Source of the DNA: an uncultured Sulfurovum sp.
GTDB taxonomy: Bacteria; Campylobacterota; Campylobacteria; Campylobacterales; Sulfurovaceae
Reading direction: 5' to 3'
DNA: 64,000 nucleotides
NCBI GenBank assembly: GCA_913055205.1
Contig: CAJXJN010000002.1
Coordinates: 1-64,000 of the forward strand
Part shown: positions 8,003-15,440 of the stretch, piece by piece
Position numbering within the stretch: position 1 is the first letter of the stretch
How the letters are laid out: each line of letters opens with the position of its first letter
Position numbers and translations under genes: made by a program
The notes under the pieces: model-generated
The model's database searches: none
Told to the model about the DNA's origin: nothing
Seen by the model: only the letters and a program-made list of their open reading frames with translations

Positions 8003-10105
8003 CTAGGTGTTTATTTGGATTAAACTCAAACCCACTCTGTTTTTCTCCCTCTCTATCTTTATCACCTCAATACGGGGCAGATACTGATTGACGCTCAAGA
8101 CTTCCAAAGGATGGGCGATACGCTTTTGGCTCATTTGTGAAATGTGTATCATCCCGTCATTTTTTAACCCTATGTCTACAAATGCACCAAAATCTGCAAT
8201 GTTCCTCACCACACCGGAGACAATACTCCCCTCTTTTAACATGCTGATATCGGTCAGTTTATCTTTAAAAGGAATATGAGGTAACGCTTCACGAGGGTCA
8301 AACCCAGGTTTGGCAAGCTCTTTGATGATGTCTTTAAGCGTCAACTCTCCTACCCCTAACTCCTCTGCTATGCGTTTTGTATCACTTAGGTCATCATACT
8401 TTTCCAGTTTTTCTGCCACTTCGTAACTCTCAGGGTGTATGCCTGTGTTATCGAACACACTTTTACCATCGCGTATGCGTATAAATCCTGCGGCTTGCTC
8501 ATAGGCTTTGGCACCCAGTCCCTTGACTTTGAGCAGTGCTTTTTTAGAATCAAACACCCCCTCACTCTCTCTATGTTTGACGATGCTTTGTGCCACTTTT
8601 GTACCCACACCTGCCACATAGGAGAGCAGTGAAGCCGATGCGGAGTTTACATCTACCCCTACACTATTGACCAGACTCTCCACCCCTTCATGGAGTTTAC
8701 GCTCCAGGAGTTTCTGGTCTACATCATGCTGGTACTGCCCTATGCCCAAAGATTTTGGGTCTATCTTCACCAGTGTTGCCATAGGGTCACGCACCCTCCC
8801 CGCTATAGAGATGGCCCCGCGTATGGTCACATCCAGATCGGGATACTCCTGAGCAGCGATGGCCGAAGCAGAATAGACAGAAGCCCCCGCTTCAGAAACA
8901 ACAGTATAGGGCAAGGTAAGCCCATCTTCATTGAGTCTGGCAAAAAAGGCTTGCGTTTCATTGGAGGCTGTGCCGTTACCTATGGCTGCTCCTTGTATGT
9001 TGTATTTCTCAACCAACTTTCGCACCACATCACGAGACTTCTCATACTCATCACGAGGTGGTACGTGGTAGATGACTGCATGGTCCAAGTACATACCATT
9101 TTCATCTATGACAGCCAGTTTACATCCTGTTCTGTAAGCAGGATCTACACCCAAAAGCACCTTACCCACCACAGGCGGTGTCATAAAAAGCTGTGTCAGA
9201 TTCTTACCGAACACCCCTATGGCGGCTTCATCGGCACGCACTTTAAGCAGTGCAAAGACTTCACGTTCTATGGAGGGGAAGAGGAGTCGTTTGAAGCCAT
9301 CTTTGTAGGCATCAAAAAGCAACTCCCTGGAACTACCCATCCACTCTTTGAGTTTGTAGCGTTTCAAAGTATCCAAGTAACGCTCTGTATCGATACTCAG
9401 CTTTACACTCAGCTCTTTTTCTTTTTCCCCTCTTTTGATGGCAAGATAACGATGCGAAGGAATGTAGGCTGCCTTTTCACTATGGCTTTTGTAGTTCTTA
9501 AAACTTCCATTCTCTTGAAATGTTTTCGTACCTTTCACCTCTATGGTGCCATGTCTTTGCAGGGTATCACGTAAAACTTCACGCTCTTTTGGCATATCGG
9601 CATACCGCTCTGCAATGATGTCTTGTGCCCCACGCAGAGCCATAGCCACATCTTTCACCTCCCCTTTTACAAAACGCTTCGCCTCAGACATAAACGCTTC
9701 TTTACTCAGTTTGGCAGACTGCAACAGATTTGCCAACGGCTCCAACCCTTGTTTGATGGCGGTTGAAGCTCTCGTGTTTTTTTTCTCTTTATAGGGACGG
9801 TAAAGGTCTTCTACTGATGTCATCGTAGAAGCCTCTTGGATGGCGCACTCTATCTTCCCATCCAAAAGTTCACGCTCTTTCAAGATGTTCAGTATCTCCT
9901 CTTTACGCTCCAGGAGCCGTTTGGCAGACAGATACACATCATAAAACACCCGCAACTGCTCATCATCCGCCCCACCCGTCATCTCCTTACGATACCGAGC
10001 GATAAAAGGAATGGTATCGCCCTTCTCCAACAGAGTCAATATATTGCTGATCTGCTTTTCATTGAGGGTGGTTCTTTGTGCGAGGAGTGTTGTAAGTTTT
10101 TTCAT
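8003..10105 (-). CDS. tex: Tex, RNA-binding transcription accessory protein
   Basis: A 700-residue Tex family protein, a nucleic-acid-binding cytoplasmic factor that affects transcription and stress or virulence traits in other bacteria. It has the N-terminal Tex helical region (1-190), a YqgF/RNase H-like domain around 325-450 (VLLGVDPAYRTGCKLAV), a helix-hairpin-helix region around 490-560 (VNSASASLLSYVAGVGTK), and a C-terminal S1 domain from about 625 (VSGVVRNIADFGAFVDIG). Length and order match the family. Long frames on the opposite strand (for example 8690-9574) are shadows of it. Confidence 0.95.
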   Translation of the reverse strand: MKKLTTLLAQRTTLNEKQISNILTLLEKGDTIPFIARYRKEMTGGADDEQLRVFYDVYLSAKRLLERKEEILNILKERELLDGKIECAIQEASTMTSVEDLYRPYKEKKNTRASTAIKQGLEPLANLLQSAKLSKEAFMSEAKRFVKGEVKDVAMALRGAQDIIAERYADMPKEREVLRDTLQRHGTIEVKGTKTFQENGSFKNYKSHSEKAAYIPSHRYLAIKRGEKEKELSVKLSIDTERYLDTLKRYKLKEWMGSSRELLFDAYKDGFKRLLFPSIEREVFALLKVRADEAAIGVFGKNLTQLFMTPPVVGKVLLGVDPAYRTGCKLAVIDENGMYLDHAVIYHVPPRDEYEKSRDVVRKLVEKYNIQGAAIGNGTASNETQAFFARLNEDGLTLPYTVVSEAGASVYSASAIAAQEYPDLDVTIRGAISIAGRVRDPMATLVKIDPKSLGIGQYQHDVDQKLLERKLHEGVESLVNSVGVDVNSASASLLSYVAGVGTKVAQSIVKHRESEGVFDSKKALLKVKGLGAKAYEQAAGFIRIRDGKSVFDNTGIHPESYEVAEKLEKYDDLSDTKRIAEELGVGELTLKDIIKELAKPGFDPREALPHIPFKDKLTDISMLKEGSIVSGVVRNIADFGAFVDIGLKNDGMIHISQMSQKRIAHPLEVLSVNQYLPRIEVIKIEREKNRVGLSLIQINT

Positions 10106-10217
10106 AGTTTACCTGAAGTTTTTTTGGTATTTTAGCAGTTTTTTGCAAGGTTTGAAATCTTATATTTCTTTTGGCTGCCTTGTTATCTTATTTTGAACCC
10201 AATGAAATATTATCATT

Positions 10218-10317
10218 CTAACTATTTTCATCATTATCAAAACATTTTTGATATACTCTTCATACGAAAATAACGTAATAGCAGAACAAAGTGTTCGGTT
10301 CATAAATAGTTAGGTGC
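10218..10317 (+). other. attC-like site before the CDF transporter gene
   Basis: CTAACTATTT (10218-10227) and AAATAGTTAG (10304-10313) are exact 10-base inverted repeats. The right side ends GTTAGGT, fitting the GTTRRRY core of integron recombination sites; the left TTCTAAC is one base off RYYYAAC. The roughly 100-base span with weak inner pairing fits an attC. There is no integrase gene in the window. Confidence 0.4.
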
Positions 10318-10332
10318 AATAAAGGCAGAAGA

Positions 10333-10956
10333 ATGTCGGAGCGTGATTGTAATATTGATATAAAAAATAAAGAAGAAAGTAGAGTCTTAATTATACTTCT
10401 CGGTATCAATGCGATCATGTTTATTATTGAAATAACACTTGGAATAATTAGTGAATCAACAGCATTAATAGCAGACTCTTTAGATATGTTAGCTGACGCA
10501 ACAGTTTATGGTATTGGTCTATATGCCGTAGGTAAACATGTTTTAGTAAAAGTAAAGGCCTCTCATATTAGTGGTGTTTTCCAAATATTACTTGGTCTTG
10601 CTGTACTCATTGATGTAATACGCAGAGTAATATTCGGTAGTGAGCCAGAATCATTATTAATGATTTGCGTTGGTGTTGCAGCACTTATAGCAAATACTAT
10701 TTGCCTTCGATTAATCACTAAACATAAAGAAGGTGGGGTACATATGCGTGCCAGTTGGGTATTTTCAAAAAATGATGTTATTGCAAATATTGGAATTATT
10801 CTTGGCGGGGTACTTGTTCATCTTTTAGATTCACGATTCCCTGACCTTATTATAGGGTTAGCTATTTCAATCATTGTTATTCGTGGTGGTATTCACATAG
10901 TCAAAGATTCTATGAATGAAAAACAAATTCAGTTATCGAAAGCACCTAACAAATAG
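10333..10956 (+). CDS. Small cation diffusion facilitator-like transporter
   Basis: A 207-residue membrane protein with the transmembrane half of the CDF family but no C-terminal cytoplasmic domain. The first metal site pattern is present (ALIADSLDMLADATVYGI), while the second is altered (VFSKNDVIANIGI in place of HxxxD). It probably exports a divalent metal, but the substrate cannot be read. Codon use is more AT-rich than its neighbours (many TTA and ATA), a sign of transfer. It is bracketed by GTTAGGTGC (10309-10317) and the exact reverse complement GCACCTAAC (10942-10950), which overlaps its last codons. This is how integron cassettes are built. Confidence 0.8.
   Translation: MSERDCNIDIKNKEESRVLIILLGINAIMFIIEITLGIISESTALIADSLDMLADATVYGIGLYAVGKHVLVKVKASHISGVFQILLGLAVLIDVIRRVIFGSEPESLLMICVGVAALIANTICLRLITKHKEGGVHMRASWVFSKNDVIANIGIILGGVLVHLLDSRFPDLIIGLAISIIVIRGGIHIVKDSMNEKQIQLSKAPNK
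10942..10950 (+). repeat. GCACCTAAC, inverted partner of the upstream attC-like core
   Basis: Exact reverse complement of GTTAGGTGC at 10309-10317, and fits RYYYAAC. In a cassette the 5' part of attC pairs with the first bases of the same cassette, which is what these two positions do. No GTTRRRY partner is evident downstream. Confidence 0.4.
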
Positions 10957-10957
10957 C

Positions 10958-11044
10958 TTTGAGAAATTATACAAATCTCCAGGATATACATTTGAGATAA
11001 TAGAACAACCAGATCCGCCTGATTCAATTGTAAAAATAAATTAA
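10958..11044 (+). pseudogene. 3' fragment of an unidentified gene
   Basis: An open frame reads FEKLYKSPGYTFEIIEQPD and stops at TAA after 28 codons. It overlaps no other gene, has no start codon, and directly follows the CDF gene. It reads like a genuine protein tail, perhaps of a gene replaced by arrival of the CDF segment. The family is not recognised. Confidence 0.35.
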
Positions 11045-11087
11045 TAGTATCATGCAATAACATAACAATATTACAGTACAATTTCCC

Positions 11088-11867
11088 ATGAATTATACAC
11101 CCATAGATGACATCAATGCACCAGAGTTGCAAATATACCACCAATTTCGCGAACATGCCTTCAAAGCAGACGGAAGCTTCGTAGCAGACAGCCCTAAAGT
11201 GGTCAATCTGCTTCTTGAAAAGAACATAGAGGTCAGAAGCATCCTTGCCACTCAGGAGTACTACGATGCATACCAGGCACTCATAGAAAGTAAAAAAGAT
11301 GCGGTATTTTATGTGGCTACCAAAGAGCAGATGCAAAACATCGTCGGACACAAGATACACCACAATGTCATGATGCACGGCATACGCCCCGCAGAAACAC
11401 CACTGGATGATCTGGGAGATCATATCCTGATGCTGGATGAGATAAGCTCCACACAGAACATAGGCGCTATCGCCCGTTCTGCTGCAGCCATAGGCATAGA
11501 CTCTTACCTGGTACCAAATCATGGACCTCACCCCTACTCCAGACGTGCATTAAGAGTTTCCATGGGGCATGTGAGTATGCTGGATATACATTGCTACGAT
11601 GACATCAAACAAACCATACACGCATTAAAAGAAAATGGCTACCGCATCTACGCGGCAGAAGTCACCCCGGACTCCACACCACTAGCCTCTGTAAAAGTGG
11701 TAGACAAATGGGTACTACTCATGGGACACGAAGGCTCAGGACTCTCAGATGAAGTACTTGCACTCTGTGATGAAGTAGTCACTATAGAGATGATGGAAGG
11801 TGTGAAGAGTTTTAATGTGGGGATCGCCGCATCTATTATGATGTATCAGTTTAAACACGGAAAATAG
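11088..11867 (+). CDS. TrmH-family (SpoU) RNA 2'-O-methyltransferase
   Basis: A 259-residue SPOUT methyltransferase that uses S-adenosylmethionine to methylate ribose in tRNA or rRNA. The knot-domain motifs are present in order: ISSTQNIGAIARSAAAIGID, then the LRVSMGHVSM segment, LLMGHEGSGLS and SFNVGIAASIMMY near the C-terminus. An N-terminal region of about 100 residues resembles the L30e-like substrate-binding domain of RlmB-type enzymes. The exact RNA target cannot be told from sequence. It ends beside the tandem REP unit at 11876. Confidence 0.88.
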   Translation: MNYTPIDDINAPELQIYHQFREHAFKADGSFVADSPKVVNLLLEKNIEVRSILATQEYYDAYQALIESKKDAVFYVATKEQMQNIVGHKIHHNVMMHGIRPAETPLDDLGDHILMLDEISSTQNIGAIARSAAAIGIDSYLVPNHGPHPYSRRALRVSMGHVSMLDIHCYDDIKQTIHALKENGYRIYAAEVTPDSTPLASVKVVDKWVLLMGHEGSGLSDEVLALCDEVVTIEMMEGVKSFNVGIAASIMMYQFKHGK

Positions 11868-11925
11868 TATATCCACCTACGTAAATGATTTAATGTGTAT
11901 GATATGTTCGTCGTTTTGGGTTTTT

Positions 11926-11951
11926 GTCGGGATCAGGGGAACCCGACCTAC
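11926..11951 (-). repeat. REP element 1a
   Basis: Minus strand: GTAG followed by the palindrome GTCGGGTT-CCCCTG-ATCCCGAC. Part of the tandem array next to the RAYT gene. Confidence 0.85.
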
Positions 11952-11996
11952 GTAAATGATTTGATGTGTATAATATGTTCGTCGTTTTGGGTTTTT

Positions 11997-12022
11997 GTCG
12001 GGATCAGGGAAACCCGACCTAC
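11997..12022 (-). repeat. REP element 1b, its GTAG holding the RAYT stop codon
   Basis: Same structure as 1a, 71 bases further on. Its GTAG (12019-12022, minus strand) includes the TAG stop of the RAYT gene. Confidence 0.85.
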
Positions 12023-12483
12023 GTAAATGAGCTGTATTGCCACTCTTGCGTATTTTCTATGTATCCGTGTTTTATGGGGTTGTTTTTCATATATGTAAAT
12101 TTTTCTAACATATCTTTCTCATCACGTATGGTATATTCATAGTAGCGCTCTTGCCATATACCTGCATGACCTCTTTTATATTTTTGGGTGTTTAATACAG
12201 TTTTGGCTTCTGCTTTGATCCGGCTGTCCAGTCCATATACAAAACTTCTCTTGATGGCTCTTATGATTTTAGGATAATCTGTAGCAATTTGAGGGGTAAT
12301 AATCATATGTAAATGGTCAGGTAAGATAACAATAGCATTTATGCTGTACCTATATTTTCGCTTACTTCTCTTAAAAGCATCACGCAAAAGTTCAATATTG
12401 TCAACCAATAGAGGCTGACGCCTATATGTTACCAACGTCAGATAATAGCTATAATTTTCTAAAAATATGCGTTTGTAATTCAT
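12019..12483 (-). CDS. REP-associated tyrosine transposase (RAYT, Y1_Tnp)
   Basis: A protein of 154 residues from MNYKRIFLENYSYYL; a further ATG 27 bases upstream gives 163, but neither start has a clear ribosome site. It belongs to the IS200/IS605-like Y1 transposases domesticated to mobilise REP sequences. The HUH metal motif is visible in LPDHLHMII. The candidate nucleophile Tyr lies in the QERYYEYTIRDEKD segment, and the MKNNPIKHG motif typical of RAYTs follows. Its stop codon lies in the GTAG of REP 1b. RAYTs nick and rejoin single-stranded REPs that have a 5' GTAG or GTCG, matching the elements in this window. Confidence 0.9.
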   Translation of the reverse strand: MNYKRIFLENYSYYLTLVTYRRQPLLVDNIELLRDAFKRSKRKYRYSINAIVILPDHLHMIITPQIATDYPKIIRAIKRSFVYGLDSRIKAEAKTVLNTQKYKRGHAGIWQERYYEYTIRDEKDMLEKFTYMKNNPIKHGYIENTQEWQYSSFT

Positions 12484-12568
12484 AGAGCTATTGTAATACA
12501 AAAAAACCATTTCATTTCAAAATATGTCAAATTGCCATATTTTTATGTAAACTGTCCTAAGTGTTCAA

Positions 12569-12599
12569 AATAATCCCCGACACATTTTCTGGGATTATT
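12569..12599. repeat. Hairpin upstream of the RAYT gene
   Basis: AATAATCCC and GGGATTATT form an exact 9-bp inverted repeat with a 13-base loop. It lacks the GTAG head and a T-tract. Function unknown. The rest of 12511-12720 shows no gene. Confidence 0.35.
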
Positions 12600-12720
12600 C
12601 AGTTGCATCTCTTATGAGTGAGATGATGTATTATAGTTTTTATTTTGACAGCTTTATGTCTGGTTTATATATTTAAAGAAAAATAATAGAAATTTAGTAG
12701 AGGATCACGGAATATATAGG

Positions 12721-13056
12721 CTAAAAGGTAATTACCTTCCAATCACTCTGCAATGCGTCGGTTAGTCTCTCTCCCGTATGGGTCATCTCTATACCAAGAG
12801 AAGCAAGCTTTTCACTCACCCCATAGTCATCGGAACAGACGACACAACAGGAGAATGTCACACCACTCTCCTGCACTTTTTTCACCATTTCCTGAAGTGC
12901 TTCATTTTCAGCCAAAAGTTTGGCAGAAGGACCCCATATCATAATATGGGCTTCATCCCAGTAGCCTCGCGGGAGTATCACAGATCCATAGAGCAGAACC
13001 ATTTTCTTTGCTACTTCTATCTCAGCCGTACTCCATACGATAAGCAGTTTGTTCAT
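12721..13056 (-). CDS. DsrE-like small protein
   Basis: A 111-residue protein resembling the DsrE/TusD fold: a beta strand start (MNKLLIVWSTAEIEVAKKMV), a Trp/Gly segment (IMIWGPSAKLLAEN), and a cysteine-bearing strand (VTFSCCVVCSDDYGVSEKL) that holds the family's usual active cysteine region. DsrE-like proteins relay sulfur or act as peroxiredoxin-like proteins. It stands alone, with a REP pair upstream (13088-13192), so there is no operon clue. The family call is moderately sure and the role is open. Confidence 0.72.
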   Translation of the reverse strand: MNKLLIVWSTAEIEVAKKMVLLYGSVILPRGYWDEAHIMIWGPSAKLLAENEALQEMVKKVQESGVTFSCCVVCSDDYGVSEKLASLGIEMTHTGERLTDALQSDWKVITF

Positions 13057-13087
13057 GATCTTCCTAAGATAAAATATTTGAATTTAT

Positions 13088-13113
13088 GTAGGTCGGGGTG
13101 CCCTCACCCCGAC
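13088..13113 (+). repeat. REP element 2
   Basis: GTAG then GTCGGGGT-GCCCTC-ACCCCGAC. Forms an inverted pair with REP 3, like an E. coli BIME. Confidence 0.85.
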
Positions 13114-13166
13114 ATTAATATGCATCATTATAAAACAAAATAAATATATAAAAAATTTTGTTAAAA

Positions 13167-13192
13167 GCCGGGGTGGGGATACCCCGACCTAC
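13167..13192 (-). repeat. REP element 3
   Basis: Minus strand: GTAG then GTCGGGGT-ATCCCC-ACCCCGGC. Lies 10 bases after the purH stop codon, in opposite orientation to REP 2. Confidence 0.85.
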
Positions 13193-13201
13193 AAATAAAG
13201 A

Positions 13202-14734
13202 TTAATGTAAAAAGTGTCTTACAGTAGTAAAGTAAAGTGAAATACCATGCTCATTGGCAGCTTCGATGACTTCATCATCCCTGATGCTTCCGCCAGGCTC
13301 AATAATGGCTTTTACTCCCGCTTCAGCCGCCGCATCAACAGAGTCTCTGAACGGGAAGAATGCTTCTGATGCCATAGCAGCACCACTTACATCAAGACCC
13401 ATCTCTTTTGCTTTTTTCAAGGCACACTGAGCCGCATCTACACGAGATGTCATACCCATACCTACGGCTACCATTGCCGAATCTTTTACATACACAACAC
13501 AGTTGGACTTTGTAAGACCTGCCACTTTCCAAGCGATCTCAAGGTCTTTCATCTCCTGCTCTGTAGCAGTGAGTTCGGATTTTTTATGGGCATTGTGTAC
13601 TTCATTGTCACAGATACAGTCAGAATTTTGGAAAACAAATCCGCCATCTACATGTTTGAAGTCATATTTATCACCGGACATCACCAACTTTGTACCGCCT
13701 TGGGCAAAGAGTTTAAGACGTTTTTTCTTTTCAAATACTTCCAGTGCTGCCGGTTCAAAGTCTGCTGCCATGACTACTTCCAGGAAGATCTCATTCATCT
13801 TCTCTGCAAGCTCCTTGGTCACAACACCGTTAATTGCGACCACACCGCCAAATGCAGACACAGGATCACATTTAAGTGCTTCCGTATAGGACTCTAAAAG
13901 TGTCTCTTTAATGGCAAAACCGCAAGGATTACCATGCTTAACGATACATACAGCATTTTCATCACCAAAGCTGGAAGCGATCTTCAATGCACCGTTTACA
14001 TCGTTAATGTTATTGAAACTCGCTTCACCTTTGACTTGTTTAAAGTTCTTTGTGAAGTGATTGTCAAACTCATAGAGTGCACCTTTTTGGTGCGGGTTCT
14101 CTCCGTAACGCGTTTGGAATGATTTTTTTCCTGTAATGAACTGATACTCACCAAAACCGTCATTAAAACGACCATTCATATAGTTTGCTATCATGCTGTC
14201 ATAGGCTGCTGTATGTTCAAATGCTTTGATCATAAGACCACGTCTGAACTCTAATGTATCTTCTTTACTCTCAAGTGCAGAAAGTACCGCATCATAGTCA
14301 TTGGCATCTGTAACGATAAGCACATCATTAAAGTTCTTCGCTGCAGAACGTACCATAGTCGGTCCACCGATATCGATGTTTTCGATGATCTCATCAAAAT
14401 CTTCTGTTCTCTCAATGGTCTCTTTGAACGGGTAAAGATTTACACATACAAGGTCTATGCCTTCTACTCCAAGCTCTTTGGCCTGTGCCACATGTGCCTC
14501 ATCGCCTCTTTTATGTAAAATACCGCCATGCACATAAGGATTGAGTGTTTTCACACGTCCCTCAAAACACTCAGGAAACTTTGTTACTTCATCGATCTCG
14601 ATGACTTTTACACCAGCTTCGTTAAGCTTCTTATATGTACCACCGGTTGAGATGATCTCCCAACCTTGACTCTCTAAACCTTTGGCAAATTCAACAATGC
14701 CATTTTTGTCACTTACGCTTAATAATGCTCTCAT
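13202..14734 (-). CDS. purH: Bifunctional AICAR formyltransferase / IMP cyclohydrolase
   Basis: Catalyses the last two steps of de novo IMP synthesis (EC 2.1.2.3 and 3.5.4.10). The N-terminal cyclohydrolase domain (MGS-like fold, about 1-190) shows [14 protein letters not shown] and the CVNLYPFKE segment. The C-terminal transformylase domain contains the conserved KHGNPCGFA motif. At 510 residues the length is normal. A TATAAT box (14769-14774, minus strand) lies upstream. purL is on the same strand about 3.7 kb away, but the two are not in one operon. Confidence 0.96.
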   Translation of the reverse strand: MRALLSVSDKNGIVEFAKGLESQGWEIISTGGTYKKLNEAGVKVIEIDEVTKFPECFEGRVKTLNPYVHGGILHKRGDEAHVAQAKELGVEGIDLVCVNLYPFKETIERTEDFDEIIENIDIGGPTMVRSAAKNFNDVLIVTDANDYDAVLSALESKEDTLEFRRGLMIKAFEHTAAYDSMIANYMNGRFNDGFGEYQFITGKKSFQTRYGENPHQKGALYEFDNHFTKNFKQVKGEASFNNINDVNGALKIASSFGDENAVCIVKHGNPCGFAIKETLLESYTEALKCDPVSAFGGVVAINGVVTKELAEKMNEIFLEVVMAADFEPAALEVFEKKKRLKLFAQGGTKLVMSGDKYDFKHVDGGFVFQNSDCICDNEVHNAHKKSELTATEQEMKDLEIAWKVAGLTKSNCVVYVKDSAMVAVGMGMTSRVDAAQCALKKAKEMGLDVSGAAMASEAFFPFRDSVDAAAEAGVKAIIEPGGSIRDDEVIEAANEHGISLYFTTVRHFLH

Positions 14735-14768
14735 ATGACTTTAACCTTTTGGGAATAATTAGGCTGAC

Positions 14769-14774
14769 ATTATA
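14769..14774 (-). promoter_or_regulatory. Probable -10 box of purH
   Basis: TATAAT in TCGATATAATGTCAG on the minus strand, about 35 bases before the purH ATG. Confidence 0.45.
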
Positions 14775-14861
14775 TCGAATCTAACTAATATTAAGAATAT
14801 TGATAGCTTACTTGGATAAAATGCAGTTAAATCAGATATAAATTGTCTTAAAAGGAAAAAC

Positions 14862-15389
14862 ATGATTAAAAAAATACTCTTCGGATTACTGGGTCTTATC
14901 GTTATTGGAGGAGGTGTTCTTTTTCTTATGAATGGAAAAGATACCTATGATGCAACTAAATACAGTGCAAGTGTAAGCAATGGGTTAAATACAGGTTCAA
15001 CGATCAGTTTCACACTCCCTGACCAGTTCGATAAAGCACATACATTAACAGCTGATACAAAAACACTTATCCTGGTATTTGCCAAAGCAACAGGACATAC
15101 GGTGAAAGAATTTTTGAAAAAACAGGACAGCGACTATTTGCCAAAAAGAAATGCTCTCTTTGTTGCAGACATCAGCCCTATGCCAACGATCATCCGTAAT
15201 ACTTTTGCCCTACCGGATTTTAAAAAGAGTACCTACTCTGTACTGTTGATCTATGATAAAAACATTGCTAAACAACTTAAAAATGAAAAAGAGGCAGATA
15301 AAATTGCTGTAGTAACGCTGGAGAACGGTGTGGTAAAAGCAGTCAAATATATCAGCACAGAAGAAGAGCTTAAGGCACTTCTCAAATAA
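14862..15389 (+). CDS. Membrane-anchored hypothetical protein
   Basis: A 175-residue protein with one N-terminal hydrophobic segment (KKILFGLLGLIVIGGGVLFLM), so it is either anchored in the inner membrane or exported. The remainder alternates strands and helices in a thioredoxin-like pattern (LTADTKTLILVFAKATGH, then YSVLLIYDKNIAKQL and IAVVTLENGVVKAV), but it lacks a CxxC motif. The family is not certain. The ribosome site AAAAGGAAAAAC precedes the ATG. A bidirectional terminator separates it from convergent metE. Confidence 0.8.
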   Translation: MIKKILFGLLGLIVIGGGVLFLMNGKDTYDATKYSASVSNGLNTGSTISFTLPDQFDKAHTLTADTKTLILVFAKATGHTVKEFLKKQDSDYLPKRNALFVADISPMPTIIRNTFALPDFKKSTYSVLLIYDKNIAKQLKNEKEADKIAVVTLENGVVKAVKYISTEEELKALLK

Positions 15390-15406
15390 TATAATAGAAG
15401 CACTTC

Positions 15407-15437
15407 AGAAAAGGAGAAAACAACTTTCTCCTTTTCT
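15407..15437. terminator. Bidirectional terminator between the 175-residue gene and metE
   Basis: AGAAAAGGAGAAA pairs exactly over 13 bases with TTTCTCCTTTTCT across the loop ACAAC, followed by CCTTTATTT on the plus strand. It sits between two convergent genes. Confidence 0.75.
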
Positions 15438-15440
15438 CCT

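Larger units (their letters stand above)
11876..12030. repeat. Two tandem 71-bp REP-containing units plus a partial third
   Basis: The units start at 11876 and 11947 (CCTACGTAAATGATTT) and a third begins at 12018 but runs only about 13 bases. The two full copies differ at only a few positions. Each ends in a REP hairpin (see 11926 and 11997). The partial third copy merges with the 3' end of the RAYT gene, so transposase and repeats are physically linked. Confidence 0.9.

Noticed and set aside
8690..9574. 294-codon open frame opposite tex
   Set aside because: Antisense shadow of the tex gene; no domain and unnatural composition.
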